Below are positions 11,562-24,260 of a stretch of 64,000 bases of DNA, piece by piece. The notes under the pieces are model-generated. The model saw nothing but the letters and a program-made list of their open reading frames with translations, made no database searches and was not told where the DNA came from. Origin of the DNA: Populus alba (taxonomy: Eukaryota; Streptophyta; Magnoliopsida; Malpighiales; Salicaceae); NCBI RefSeq assembly GCF_005239225.2, contig NC_133293.1, forward strand, positions 4,092,001-4,156,000. The letters run 5' to 3'. The position numbers and the translations under genes were made by a program. The first letter of the stretch is position 1; each line of letters starts with the position of its first letter.

Positions 11562-11899
11562 ATGCCTTGACGAGTAAAATTAGAATGATTGAAGTAGTGT
11601 TGGAGTTAAAAGCTAGCAATCTATTTGGAATTGGTTCAAAGGTGCTTATTTGCCTACAATTAGAACTTGGACATGGGAGAAGCCCTTAATGGTTCCTTTG
11701 ATGTTAGGCTACTTGAGTTTGGGTTAATAATGCAAATAAGTGAAGGAATTGATGTTGTTTACTATCAGATTAGTAGATGAATTTGAACCCATCTATTGCA
11801 TGCGAAAACAAGATTAATCTAGGTGGATTTCAAGTTCATAATGTGATTTTTCTAGATTGTCCAACCATGATTGTATTGGATTTTTTTGCAAGTTACAGC

Positions 11900-13596
11900 C
11901 GTTTTAAATTTAGTTTACGCTAGTTCAAAAAAGTTAATTGGAGGTTTTGTATGGATTACAAACAACTCAATGAACTAACAATTAAGAACAAGTTTTCAAT
12001 TTCATTGATAGATGTCTTGATGGATAGTTCCATAGATCATAATATTTCTCAAAGTTGAATTTAAGGTCAAGTTAGCACCAAGTAAGGATACATACTGCTA
12101 ACATACAAAAAATTACCTTTAGAACATGCAATGATCATTATGAATTTAAAGTGATGCCTTTTGGACTTACAAATTCCCTTACAATGTTTTAGGCATTGAT
12201 GAACAATATATTGAAACCATTTTTAAGGAATTTGTATTGATTTATTTGATGATATCCTAGTTTACAGTTCAACTTTTGATTTACATACTAACCACCTCAT
12301 GTCAGTATTGGAAATATTACAAGAACATCATTTTTTTTTCTAGATGATCTAAATGTACATTTTGTTAGCCTCAAATAGAGAATTTAGGGTATATTTTATC
12401 AACAACAAGAGTTGCCACAAACCATAAAAAGACAAAGGGAGTAAGAGAATGACATACTTTTAAGACAATCAAGGAGCTTAAGGGTTTTTTAGGACTAGCA
12501 GGCTATTATAGGAAGTTTACCTAGCAAAGGATTACCTAGAGCATGATCAGTTTGTTATCAAAATTAATCATTAAAGCTTGAAATACTTGTTAGATCAGAA
12601 GATTAATTCTCCCATACAAAGGAAAGGATTGACAAAGCTTTTGGGATTGTGATACCAGATTCTTTACAAAAAAGGAAAAGAAAACAAGGTTATTGATTTC
12701 TTATCAAGTAATGATAGAGGATAGATTGGACAATGAAGATGATTAGGAAAACAAAGGGAGTTGTAGTGCCATGATAATGGTAGTACCAACATGGTATAAA
12801 AAGATTATGAAATCTTATAAAAATGGTTCTCAATTGCTAAAGGTTATTATTGGGAAGTTAATGGGAGATAATAATTGTCATAAACTCAAGCTTGATGACG
12901 GAACACTCAAGTATAAAGGATGAATTGTAATTGAGAAGGAGAGGCATTTGAGGAGAAAAATAGTCAAGACAACTCATGATTCTTGTATTATAGGTCATGT
13001 TGGAGTTTAAAATTCTTAAAAAAGGCTCAAGGTTGTGCTTTATTGTTCTTAATGAAGAAAATAGTGAAGCAATTGGTGGAGAAGTGTGATGTGTGCAAAT
13101 AGGTAAAACTAGAGAGGGTGGCCTACCTTAGTCTTTTATAGCCCATGCCTATACCTAGTGTTGTATAGAGAGATATTATAATGGACTTTGTGGAAGGACT
13201 TCTAAAGTTTGAAGGGAAGGAAACAGTGGTGGTGGTGGAGGATAGACTTATTAAATATAGTCATTTCATTGCCTTTTTACTACTATGAAGGCAGCTGGGA
13301 TATTTCTGAACCATTTTTACAAGTTTCATAGACTAACAATGACCATTGTGACTGATAGAGATAAGGTGTTTACAAGTTTGTTTTGGAAGGAATTATTTAG
13401 GTTGTTAGTAGTCAAGTTATTCATGAGCTAAGCCTATGATCTATAATATGATGGGAAATTAGAAAGGGTGAACTAATGCCTAAAAATGTACTTGAGATGT
13501 ATGTCTATAGATAATCCTAAGCAACGGAATTCATGGTTGGCCTTAACACAATGATGTTATAATTCCACCCATCATTCTAGTCTTAAAATGATCCAC
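11900..13596 (+). pseudogene. Reverse transcriptase, RNase H and integrase core, element C
   Basis: Pieces seen: WRFCMDYKQLNELTIKNKFSI (reverse transcriptase fingers) at about 11940, a palm remnant around 12240 (YFDDIL is mutated), GFLGLAGYYRKFT at about 12488, an ENKVIDFLS-like RNase H end at about 12690, integrase MDFVEGLLK...VVVVEDRLIKYSHF at about 13180-13270 and TDRDKVFTSLFWKELF at about 13350. Coding similarity ends at NSTHHSSLKMIH near 13596, where antisense DNA begins. Confidence 0.65.
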
Positions 13597-14495
13597 TTAC
13601 AAAAATTAACTTAAAATAGTTACTAGTAAACTCAAACCCTAATCCAAACAAGCCTTAGGTCCTAGATGAAAACAAAGTATTAATTGAGCCAAAACAAGCC
13701 ATGGGTTGTAGCTAATAAAATAAAAATAAAGCCTATAAGTCCTCAATCTTTATCTGCCATGAGAAGAGAAGAAGAAGAAAATATTGTAAGTATGATGCAA
13801 GACCTATTTATAGCTTATAATTTTATCCAATAATCCTAGGAACTAAAGGAGAAGTTATCGCCCTTTTGGTTTTCAAGTTAGAATAGGATTCTGATCTCAG
13901 TCTTGTATTTGTCATTCTTTTGGAAGGAAATGGATCATGCTTTTAATGCTCCTCTTTGCCATCTTTTGGTATACTTTCAATACTAGAAAACACAATTAAG
14001 TTGTTGAATTATTTTCTTTGCATAACAAGGAAACTTTATTGTCACATGTGTTTCCTTAGTTAGCCTGGATTTCTTTCTTTCCTTTGATGTCTTTTCTCCT
14101 CATCTGACAAGGAAATAGAATAAAAATAATAAATCATAATATTTACTGAAATAAATAATATTCTCATACATAATAAGAAATCTAAAACTACTTAGAAATC
14201 CACAAAGCACATGGAAACATCACATAACAAGGCTTGCTGAACTGATGCAAAATTGGCAGCTTTGTTGTCGAAACTTCATTGCCCATATAATAATGGATTG
14301 GGCCCCTCTTGAACATGGGTTAAATGTACTGAAACCTCCTCTTCATTCTCTAAAGGATACCTAAGTTCAACCTTGTCTGAAACTTGCACAACCAGCCCAT
14401 TCAATGCTTCGTTCAATGCCTTTGTTTTAGACCTTGTGATGCCCCCATTTAAAACGTATAATGAGTCTTTAGTGTTCTTGGGCTGGTCAATATTA
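13597..14495 (-). mobile_element. Second antisense Ty3/gypsy 3'-end fragment
   Basis: On the minus strand about 14490-14280 reads DQPKNTKDSLYV...GGITRSKTKALNEALNGLV...VELRYPLENEEE, a diverged copy of the polyprotein tail found at 7656-7862. The remainder would be untranslated and LTR sequence. It splits element C: integrase core on the left, integrase tail on the right. Boundaries come from where element C coding stops and resumes, so they are accurate to perhaps 10-20 bases. Confidence 0.6.
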
Positions 14496-14870
14496 GTGTA
14501 TTTAAGGCTACACCTTTCAGATAAATAATAGTAGCATTAAGAAGAAGTATGAAGTTGAATCCACCTTATTTTGGTCCATACAAAGTCATTCACAAGATTG
14601 AAATAACTTATGAACTGTTGTTACCAATAACAATCAATATACACCTAGTAATCCATATTTCCTTGCTTAATAAAAAGATTGGAAATAATGAAATAGTATC
14701 TTAAATAGTTCCAGTAACTGATGACTCATGCAAGGTAAACGTAAACCCTTGGTGATTTGGGAACGAAGGATTATGAAGAAAAGAGATAAGGTTATGACTG
14801 CTGATTTAATCAAATGGTTAAATCTATTTACTAAAGACTCAACTTGGGAAGATCTTGAAGCGCTTTAGTT
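14496..14870 (+). pseudogene. Integrase C-terminus with chromodomain relic, element C
   Basis: The frame gives LRRSMKLNPPYFGPYKVI (GPY/F module) at about 14540, YELLLP...IHISLLNKKIG, then about 14735-14868 ERRIMKKRDKVMTADLIKW and STWEDLEAL. This matches the chromodomain at the integrase tail of chromoviruses (ERRxxKRxxKxxxxxLIKW...TWE), which steers integration to marked chromatin. It continues the integrase interrupted at 13596. Confidence 0.65.
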
Positions 14871-14880
14871 GAATTTTTTT

Positions 14881-16599
14881 TTTTTAACATACATTTTTTA
14901 TGATAAGAATGTTTAAAAAGGGAAGGCATTGTTGCAACAACAATAGAAGTAACATGAGTTGGAAGTAATGAAGAGGAATGATAATGAAAAGAAGAATAAC
15001 TTGCGATACAATAGTAATAGGGAAGGCATTGTTCTAGTAAAAATATGACACATTTTAATAGTTTTCTAGTTATTTGACTTGCAATACGCTGTAGGTTAAA
15101 TATTGTATTTTCCTATAAAAAATTTGTACATATAAGCTTTTCCAAAGCATATTTGAATGTAAAAAAGTTATAAGTATAAATTAAAAAGTTTATGCATACA
15201 TATAATCAAATAAAGAAGAATCATGTGTGTAAAAAAAAGAAAGAAAAAAAGGTCATTGACAATAAATGAAGGAAAAAAAAATGAAAAACTAATAAATATA
15301 TGATATTCAACATTGCAACATAGATGTTTTCACCTGATTGAGTGAAAACGACTTGTTTACCAAAATCAGATCTTCATTCAACTAAACAATAATAAAAATA
15401 AATACACATGAAATTGATTAAATAAAATAAAAGGGAAAAAAAATATTATATAAGGTTACATATATTATAAATATTATCCAATTTATTTTTAATTTATATA
15501 AAAAATAAATAAATTAGAATAATCTCTTCAAAAATTAAATACATTCAAAATAACTAAAGAATAACCATCATTTAAAAGAGACTATATATAAAAAAAATAA
15601 AATAGAGAATAGATAATAATTTAAATATAAATGAAAAACTATTTTTTTTTTTTAAAAAGAAATAATTTAAAGAAAAGCAAGAAAAAAAAGTAATTAAGGA
15701 AAAAAAAAAAAAGAAAGGTCAGACATTATTGGGCCTGGTTTGCCTAACTAGCCCATTTTGTTAGGGCTCGCATATAACACCCCCACATAATCAATATGTG
15801 ATCACACATTAAAATCAGTGGAACACCATTTAAATAATGTGATCTTTTTTTTATATATTCTGGTGAATTCATATTCACCCTTTAACCTTGGTTATAACCA
15901 ACCATGAAACTTAAAAGATAAAATAATACAACGTAAGATCATTCAACTTAAAAGATCAACATCACATAATTAAAATAGAAAAACAACAATAAAAATCTTG
16001 TATTAACTGTATAAAGTTGATTTCATCATCATGATTACAATTTTACAATAATTGGAATAATATTAAATCATAATAGTTCTATGATTTATTTAATATAATC
16101 CTTCAAGTTTATTAAAATAAACATAAGCATAGAAATCCTATAATTAAATGAAAACATTTATGAAATCCTACAGCTAAACAGAACTGATAAAATCCTACAA
16201 CTAAAAGTAATTGTCATGTCAATCTAGTTTTAAGGAGCATAAGAAGAACATGTAAAAAAATAAGCATACTAAATATTTAAAATAAGAATTATATCATCAT
16301 ATCATGGAACTAACAAATCATACATATAATTAAATTTCATTTACAATTCTCCATGGACCTCATTGTTACATCCTTCACTATAAACATTTCCCATACCAAC
16401 CATTACCAGTAATAATTCATTAATTAAAACCTTTTACTCCAGCAATTAACAAATAAGCCCCAACATTTGGGCTAACTTTTTCATATATCATTAGATTCAA
16501 AATGCTATTTTCCACACAAAAATATCATAAAGGTAAACTTAAAATCAAGGGTCAGCATATTTAACCCTTCATAAACCTCCTTTAGAGATTCATTAATAT
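14881..16599. other. AT-rich repeat-like DNA, no gene seen
   Basis: This stretch is very AT-rich with many A-runs. It may include the 3' LTR of element C and the 3' end of the minus-strand gypsy that starts at about 16600, but I could not match LTR pairs. No exon-like sequence was found. Confidence 0.4.
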
Positions 16600-18650
16600 A
16601 AACACTCCAATCCTTTGTTTCACTTGGCTTCCGTGTCTAATGTGTATGTCTACCACCTTCCTAGTTTCTACTCATACTCATGCAGCTGACTATAAATTGT
16701 CCACTACCTCCACACCAATTATTGCGAGGTGATGTCAAGTAGCGCGTTTTTCTGCCTGAGATGATGTTATCTAGTATCATGTACCAACTTAATGCTTTCC
16801 TACTTAAACTATCATAATAAAAATGCATCAGTAACTTCTCATCATGTACTACTACCATTTTATTGCATTAGGAATTGAGATGGGTAATGGGGCATTGTGT
16901 TCTGGTGTATTTGATGAATTCAAGACTCGAAACTTCTTTAGTACAACCACGTTCAGGACTAGACACATCTTTGTGGCCTTAACTGGGTCATATAAGTCTA
17001 CCCCTTCGATGACCCTTTCTAGCTTCTAGTGATGCCTTTCGTCTTGATCAATATTGTCAGATGATCTTGTCTTTTGGGATTCGTTCATGATTATTTACAA
17101 CTAAGGGCACTGGTGCTGTTGATTTCACAAATACAAGATTGTGTTGTGGATCCTAAGCCCATTCTCTTATTATTTCTTCGGGTTGCGTTGCTGCTTTATT
17201 TTGAGCAACACCGGTAGGTCTATTGGAAAGACCCTTACTAGAGGCATTTTTTAGTGCTTGCTCGAGTAAACTAGTAAGGTGAGCTGTAATAACCTTTAGA
17301 GAATCCAACTCTTCTTGAAAGTGAGCATCATAGTAAGCACGTTCTTCATCTTCTATGTTTCTTTGCTGGAGTCGAGTGTTGTAGACTTTGTGGATTGGAG
17401 CTTTTTAGGGATCTATATTTTGACCTAATGCATATATGTTTATTATTTGCAATGAATGAATGTATGTGTGTGGATGCAAATATATGCACATGCATATCAG
17501 GAATGGGTTAACCTATTTCAAAAGCTAATTCATGACTTTCTTGTCAAGCATGAGTAGAATCCATAGTTTAATAAATTTAAAGAGGTATTACCTAAGTCCT
17601 TAGATTAATTGAATTCCATACACATTAGAAAGTACTCAAAAAAAGGGCCTTAGCCTATTTCATTTACCAAGAACAAGTCTTTTATACAAAGAGTCTTTTA
17701 TACTCAAGCATTACTCCTTTATTAGCTACATTCTTGATAAAAGAGGAGACTTCATTTAAATACATTTATGGACGTTGTTACCAATCTTGGAAGCTTTCAC
17801 TCGCAACTCATTTGCCTTTTGGGCCATCATAACAATTAGCCTTACAGTTTGTACAATTTTGTAATGGAACAAAGCGTTATTTTGAAACAACATTCCATTA
17901 CTAGCGGAGCGGCTAATGATTCGTTGTTTCTTTCTAGCATTTGAACTATCTTCTCTAGCTACTGGATTTGGTTTATAGCCCTTTGTAGTTCTTATTTCTC
18001 TATATCGAGTTCAATTATTTTGGTATTTAGTTGTGCATTGAGCCTGTTGATGTAGTCCTACCACTCTTCGAATTATTCCTATATTTTCTTCACTTCCTCC
18101 TCTCGAAACTCAAGCTCAGCTTGTGTTGTAGAAACTCGGTTTCTCAAGGCATTTACCTTGTCCAGGTATCCCCTCATATCTACCCTTCTTGCTTCCTTTT
18201 CATCCTCAGCCTAGACCTAGTATTGAGCTCTCAAGCTTCTTTCATCCTCAATGGTGAGATCAACTTATTTGTTCTTCTTCTTTTTTCAGCTTTCTATTTT
18301 GATTTATAGTGATCCCTATCTTCTTCTTTTTTCAGCTTTCCATTTTGTCAACATGTTTTCTACTTTCTTAGGCTTTTTTTAGAGTTATCAATTCTTTTTG
18401 TTGGTTTATGGAGGCCTTTATCTTCTTTTTTTTCTTTCAGGAGTTAATCTTTCAGGAAGTCTTGATGACCTTTGTTGTTGTTGAGCTCAATCCTCAGTTT
18501 GTCCAACTCCTTTTACAGGTCTTCCTCATTGCTAACTCTTTTTTTCTTTTGGGTTCCATAACGATGGATGGCCTATCTTACACCTGGTTTTGTTCTTTCA
18601 TCCCTTGGAGCATCTTAGATAAATTGTCATTCCTCTACATTGAGTAATTA
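16600..18650 (-). pseudogene. Ty3/gypsy gag core with coiled-coil region, minus strand
   Basis: Read on the minus strand, 17030 to 16661 gives FRVLEFIKYTRTQCPITHLNS-like sequence, then DEKLLMHFYYDSLSRKALSWY, the retrotrans_gag core of a plant gypsy lineage. Upstream on that strand (18650-17300) is a Glu/Lys/Gln-rich stretch with heptad-like spacing (for example ALRNRVSTTQAELEFREEEV and LNAQLNTKIIELDIEK), a probable coiled coil. Stops and frameshifts are frequent. The gag continues N-terminally into the next entry. Confidence 0.6.
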
Positions 18651-18959
18651 GGGTTAATTAAGGATTCCTATTGATGATCTCCCTTATGGACTAAAACAGG
18701 TCGCCCTTAGTCACTTCTTATGGAGTCTAACTTGGCTAAAGAATTAGCCTCTTTAAACAAGTTGTTGGCACGTACTATAGTCCTCTAAATTGTCTAGCTA
18801 CCAATAAGGGTGAGTAGTTGATATAACCAGTCAAGCTAATTGGTGGAACCTATGCTTTGTCATCATAGCTCATAAGATAAGTCAATTTGCTTACCTAATG
18901 AGCTTTCCATCTAAAATTACTCTGAGGGAGTGCTTAGTACTTCTTTACTAATGCCTTCT

Positions 18960-19870
18960 CATAAGATAAGTCATTTCACTTTTCATTTAGAACCAACCTA
19001 AAAGGCTGTATGTTAAACCACCAAAAATTCTTGAAGACTTCTCTTAATGTCTCTAAGTGGCTGACTATCCATATGAATAATAGAGGAATACAACATCTCA
19101 TTGCTCCTTTCCCGTGCAATCTACAATGGTTTAGAGATAGGAAAGTTTCAGTCAGGATTGCTAAAGTGGGGTTATTTCTTATTTGCTTGTACTTGATAAA
19201 GGTATTGACAGCTTCAATATTGATAATTCTAGTGGCTTCTAAGGGAAATAGAACCAACCCAAAAATGGAAAAGATGACTACTCGGTATTTCTCTTCTCCC
19301 AGTTTTCCTTTATCTTTATTTGCCTGAAGTTTATTCTCAATTATTTTCCACTTAAACTCTTCATTAAACGTCTTGTACTGATCAACTTGGTCTAGACATA
19401 GTAATTTGCAACCACTTCAGCTGTGTTCTCAGTTCTTTTCTTGAAATGCACTTTGTGAAGGTCATTTGGGAAACTCAAGATCTTGGCATACTCTTTAATG
19501 GTAGGGGTCATATTAACATCCCTAAAAGTGAAACATTTATAGCCCAGATCCCAGAAGTGCATCAAAGCTTTAACTGCTAAAATTTGAATTCAGATCCTTA
19601 TCAAATAAGTAATTATCCAATATTTTTTCTCAAATAGATTCTCATTTATGTACTCTAAAATTGGCATCGACTTTTTATGTTGTCTACGGAGCAATGTACT
19701 TTGGTTATGTATGGTAATTCCTCAACCTTGGTTGTTGGACGACCTTTCAACTAGTTGTATCATCTTAGATCTTTCCTCGTATTCCAAAGAGGTTATGGAA
19801 GTTATGGTCTTAGCTCAAAAAACCTGCATAGTTCAAGATTTTAATCAGGTTTGCCTTAATGCAAAGTGAA
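18960..19870 (-). pseudogene. N-terminal DUF7745-like domain of the same gypsy gag
   Basis: The minus strand reads ALMHFWDLGYKCFTFRDVNM, TPTIKEYAKILSFPNDLHKV, then after a frameshift VLFPLEATRIINIEAVNTF, NPTLAILTETFLSLNHCR and IPLLFIWIVSHLETLREVF. This is the all-helical domain found N-terminal to gag in many plant gypsies; I recall it as DUF7745 from memory only. Its function is unknown. It is broken by a frameshift near 19410 and by stops. It lies upstream of the coiled-coil and gag core, as expected. Confidence 0.6.
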
Positions 19871-20332
19871 TTATTAAGGAGTTCATACCCTAAAAGTAGG
19901 TTCTACGTCATTACATGAAGGGTAAGTTTTTTAACCAGTCTCAAAAGGATTATGAATTATTTAATGACTACCTTATGTGACGGCAATATAAGGGTTTACA
20001 AGGAATGGTTGGGGCACAGTGTGACTGTCATTACCAAGTAAACACTCAGCACATAGTTGGATGATTCATGAATTTGAACCCCGACTAAAAGTCATGAGAC
20101 ATATCGTTACTCTCCACTTAACATAGAATTGAGTTTATTTATGAAATTAAAATGCATAAGGGCATTAATTCATACTCAATGCACTTATACATGAAAAAGA
20201 AGTAAAAATGCTAAAGCAATAAAAATACGTACTAAAAATTAAATTAAACAGACCAATAAAAGTACATAGAAAAACAACCAAACAAGCAAAGCTAGTCCAA
20301 CTAGACAAGGCCTTCTCAATGGAGTCGCCATC
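19871..20332 (-). other. 5' leader of the minus-strand gypsy
   Basis: This lies between the gag relic and the LINE. At 20321-20331 the plus strand reads GGAGTCGCCAT, which is ATGGCGACTCC on the element strand, a sequence I know from the region just after the 5' LTR in several plant gypsy families. That fits a leader or primer-site region. No coding sequence is seen. Confidence 0.4.
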
Positions 20333-22311
20333 TTTTTTTTTTTTAATCAAAATATAAGTATATTAATAGATAAAAAATTTACAATGTCAAAGAACCAACA
20401 AGTTCGTATACAATGATTTACAAAAGCAGGGAACAAACTCCCTGATAGAACTTTATATCCAAACCATGGAAATGAAGCTAACAAGCTAAGATTAGTATAT
20501 AATGGTTATGAAGGGAACCATAAAATACAAGGTTCTCAACCTAACACAAAGCAAAAGTCGAGATAAGTAGACGTCCTGGGCACCAATTGGAGTAGGAAAC
20601 ACAAAAGTATATCAAACTAGGATGCAAAATCACATGAGCACTATGCAGCATAACAAATCTTCAAAAGAAACAGCAACAACAAAGGCCCAACAAGAAACAT
20701 ATGCAATGTGGCTTGAAGGATTGCAAACCGAAGAGAAGACAACTTCCTATAAGAAAGTTCATCTAGAGTAACCACCAATATAGTCAGCTGACATTAATTT
20801 GAAGGTGATTGCGTTCATGAAAGTGCAATATCATGTAAAATAAAACCTGAAATCTCTAAAATAGAGATTCAACCAGTGTGTAGGAGTTCTCAAAGACTCT
20901 TCTATTCCTTTCTTCCCATATCAAGTAGATAACAATACTAAGGGAGACCTTTTTTCATTCTAGTAACAACATTTTACCTTTTGAGAGTGAGGCCTCAAAC
21001 AGCACTACTAATGGTGGGCATACCTCTGCAAAGCTGAAGTCGGGATTTAACCTTCAACCACAAGAGGGATGTCCAACTGCAAGCAAAGAAAAGATGAATA
21101 TGGCTTTCCTTATAATCCTAACAGAAGACACAACTAGAATCAATATCAACAAAGTGTAGCCTATCTCTTATTCCCAGCCTCCCAAGCAAAGCAAGCCAAA
21201 GGATGAAACTATGTCTTGGTAAACACCAAGGTTCCCAAACAACCTTAAACCATGGCACTGAGGTTCCTTTGAATCTCAAAAACTCATAAGCATGACCTGA
21301 GAAAGGCTCAAAAATATTATCCCAACTTTGCACCATGGAGATCACTTCTAATTGTCCCTCGCAATCTTCAAGGAGCTGGACTCGAAAAGTAAGTAAAGAC
21401 TTCCATAAGAGAGATGAGGTTCTCTGAAAAGGAACCAACTAGATAGTATTGTTATGTAAGTAAAAATGGTGCACCCATCTAATTCAAATCAAGTCAATTT
21501 TTAAATGAATATTTCGTAGCTGCTTTGCAATGAAACAGTTGTTCCTTGCCTTGATGTCATAGAGCCCAAAGCCTCCTTCATTCTTTGGCAAACAGATGTG
21601 CTTCCAAACAACTAAGGTAGACTTACTTCTAGCTATATTACTAGTCTATAAGAAGTTCCTGCAAATGCATGTAATTTGGTTAATGATAATATCTGGCATA
21701 GAGAAAATGCTGAGCCAAAATTTCACCATGCCATAAAGAACATATCTAATTAACTCTAGTCGCCCAACATAAGATAAGTGTTTGCCCATCCAGCCTTGTA
21801 TAGCAAATTTAAGTTTATGCAGAAGGGGGAAAATTGGGTAGCAAGAAGTCTGTAGGGACTGAGGGGGACACCAAGTTATTTGAAGGGGAAGCTGCCTTCA
21901 GAAAAACAAGAATCGTGGAGGATACCCTACTTCATACTGTCTCCAATTCCACCAAAATATATGAAAGATTTCCCTACATTAATGTGTAACCCTGAGGTCT
22001 GGCCAAAGACATACAGCTGCTTCAAAAGAATCTGAATAGAAGATTTATCCCCCCGACATAACAGAAGAATGTCATCAGCAAAAGCAAGGTGACAGATGTT
22101 ATGAAATGCACACTTTGGGTGACAATGGAAGCTTGGTTGTTGAGAAGCTAACTTCAACATACATGAGAGATATTCCATACAGATTAGAAATAGATAAGGA
22201 AAGAGAGGATCACCATGCCGAACTCCACACCTCCTAGTAAAGTCGCAATATTGTCGTGGGGCAATGTCGAATGGAGGTCCAAACCTCCAAAGAGGCATTG
22301 GGAAAAGGGAA
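20333..22311 (-). mobile_element. 5'-truncated LINE (non-LTR retrotransposon)
   Basis: On the minus strand 22298-21927 reads GVRHGDPLFPYLFLICMEYL and LAFADDILLLCRGD, the palm of LINE reverse transcriptase with catalytic FADD. It is followed by GLHINVGKS, thumb-like sequence and, at about 21290-21118, the zf-RVT region (VPWFKVVWEPWCLPRHSFILWLALLGRL...CVFC). The 3' end carries an A-tail (T-run at 20333-20344). The endonuclease and the first part of the polymerase are missing. Stops, for example near 21430, break the frame. Confidence 0.82.
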
Positions 22312-24260
22312 TGGTTTTAGATTTAATCATAAAATTATGATTATAAGGTTCAGGAGTCGCCATTTATTATTATGATTATTAGAAAACCTATGCTCTATGA
22401 GAGTCTGGGTAAGGGACTTATTGTATAAGAAAAAGATACATCACCCCTAGTGCACCCTACCTGAGTAGGCTACATTGTTGTTTAATTGTTTTTCTAAGTT
22501 AAGTTTCTATTCATTGGTCTTCTCTAAGGTCCAAGACAGATCTCTCTTCTTAAGAGAGTCTCTACCTTATGAGATGAAATCCTAGCCGTTCTAAAGTCCA
22601 AATTTTAGAATCACATTTATTTTGCACTTTATATCTTTAATACTTGAGGGTGTACTCTATTATGTAGTTTTATACCCCTAAATATTAAAGTTTACATCTA
22701 AACCCTAGTATAAAATAAACAAAATAATTGGTGAAGGGTTTTTGATATTTTGATCAAATCCTAACGGATAATCATAAACAAGTTATGATATATATTATTA
22801 TTATTATTATTTTGCATTTTTAAAATATGAGCAAGATAATTAAGTTCTTGCACCTAATTAAATCATTCAAATGCACCCAAATTAATTCTTAAACATAATT
22901 AAACTTTAATTTGACCCATGATGAAATCAAATTGACCTATTAAAATTTTAATTATGTCATTGAGCTTAATTTTTATGTTAATTCATCCAATAATCATTTA
23001 ACTTGATTTTGAATCTGTATTGTTTCTCCAGTTTTGGGTAAAATGGGATACAATTAGGCTCCCAATTCCATCCAAAATTGTAGCTTGGAGCCATTCTTCT
23101 TATTATTATTTTATTTTTTTATTTTAAAAAGAAAGAAAATGAATTTGAAAAATAACCTAGAAATGAGTTTTGACACCTATAATCATAACATCAATTTTAT
23201 GATCAAGTCCATATTTTCTCGTGATAAACTTAATGTTAACCACTTTGGGGTCCCGCCTTTATAGTAGACTCTCATGCATAAAATGCATTCATTTTATCCT
23301 TCCAAGGTTTTTGACCTTAGCACTACACATGTGGCCGATGATCATGCACACAACCATGTGTACTTGTTCTTTAACTGAAGTTTATTTAGTTAAACCCCAC
23401 TAATAGGGTCAAAGATAAAAGTTTTTTTTATGCACAAAAATAACATTAATGACAAGTGTAAAATTAGAAAAATAAAATTAAACAAATTGAAATATTTACT
23501 AATTAGATTAGCGATAAACCACTTGGATTATTGTTTATGTAGGTAGAATCATTAATATAGTGTTGTCTAGCTAAATGTTGGTATCACTTCTTTTTACTTT
23601 GTTTTTTATGTTACTCTTTTTTTAATTAAGATAAAAGAAAGAAATCTAAAAAATTAAAAATAAGAATTACGTTGTGGAATTTTGACAGAAGACTCTTTAC
23701 TTAATCCTTCATTCTTCACGTGTCTCTCAAAATCTAATGTCATAGCTATCGTGGTTGAGGAAGGGGCTGTGATTTTTAAAGGGAGGGAGAGGGGGGGCTG
23801 CAAGGCAGGGCTGGCTATTGTGGTGTTGTTTTGTTCGACAGTGGGGAGGTTGGATTTTTTATGGAGGTTGTCGGGGTGTGATTGGTGGTGGCTGAAACTG
23901 ATTTTGTGGTGATTGTGGGTGGTTGTTTTCGGTCTGGTCTTGGTGGTGATGGGGCTTGTTCAGGCAAGTCGGCTTGCAGGTGAAAAGGGTTGTCGTGGTT
24001 AGATTATGTGTGGATGTGGTGGCTGGCGTCTGTAGCTGGCTCCAACGTCGACGAGGGCAGCTGATTTGCTGGCATACACTGTTGGTGTTCCTGGTAAACA
24101 GGCCCGTGCAAGAAAATTGTTGTGCTATAGGAGAGCTTGAGAAACAAGAAAAGAACGTCGCTACTGTTGTTGCTTGATCTCCTTTTGCTTTCCTGATGGT
24201 TTGGAGATTTTGGAATTCTTGTGGAAATATTGAAAAGGGGAGAATAACCAAGAACCTGAC
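22312..24260 (-). repeat. LTR sequence of a plant gypsy, minus strand
   Basis: The second GGAGTCGCCAT occurs at 22353-22363. The minus strand has a TATA box, CTATAAAG, at plus-strand 23257-23264, suited to an LTR promoter firing toward the gag at 16600-19870. A 75-bp block at 22926-23000 matches 32741-32815 in opposite orientation without gaps (about 8 differences), so this is a repeated family. The right boundary is unknown; 23700-24260 holds GT-rich, low-complexity sequence with long but unconvincing frames. Confidence 0.5.

Larger units (their letters stand above)
11562..14880 (+). mobile_element. Heavily decayed Ty3/gypsy retrotransposon C (chromovirus type)
   Basis: This is the oldest-looking gypsy in the cluster. 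Recognisable in order are reverse transcriptase (about 11930-12330), the RNase H start (LKGFLGLAGYYRKFT at about 12475-12525), integrase (about 12950-13596) and, after a roughly 900-bp antisense insertion, the integrase tail and a chromodomain relic (14496-14870). No LTRs were recognised and almost every frame is broken. Confidence 0.65.

Noticed and set aside
23859..24251. 130-codon Pro/Gln/Thr-rich minus-strand frame as a gene
   Set aside because: It is a low-complexity translation of GT-rich DNA within or next to LTR sequence, with no domain and no exon context.
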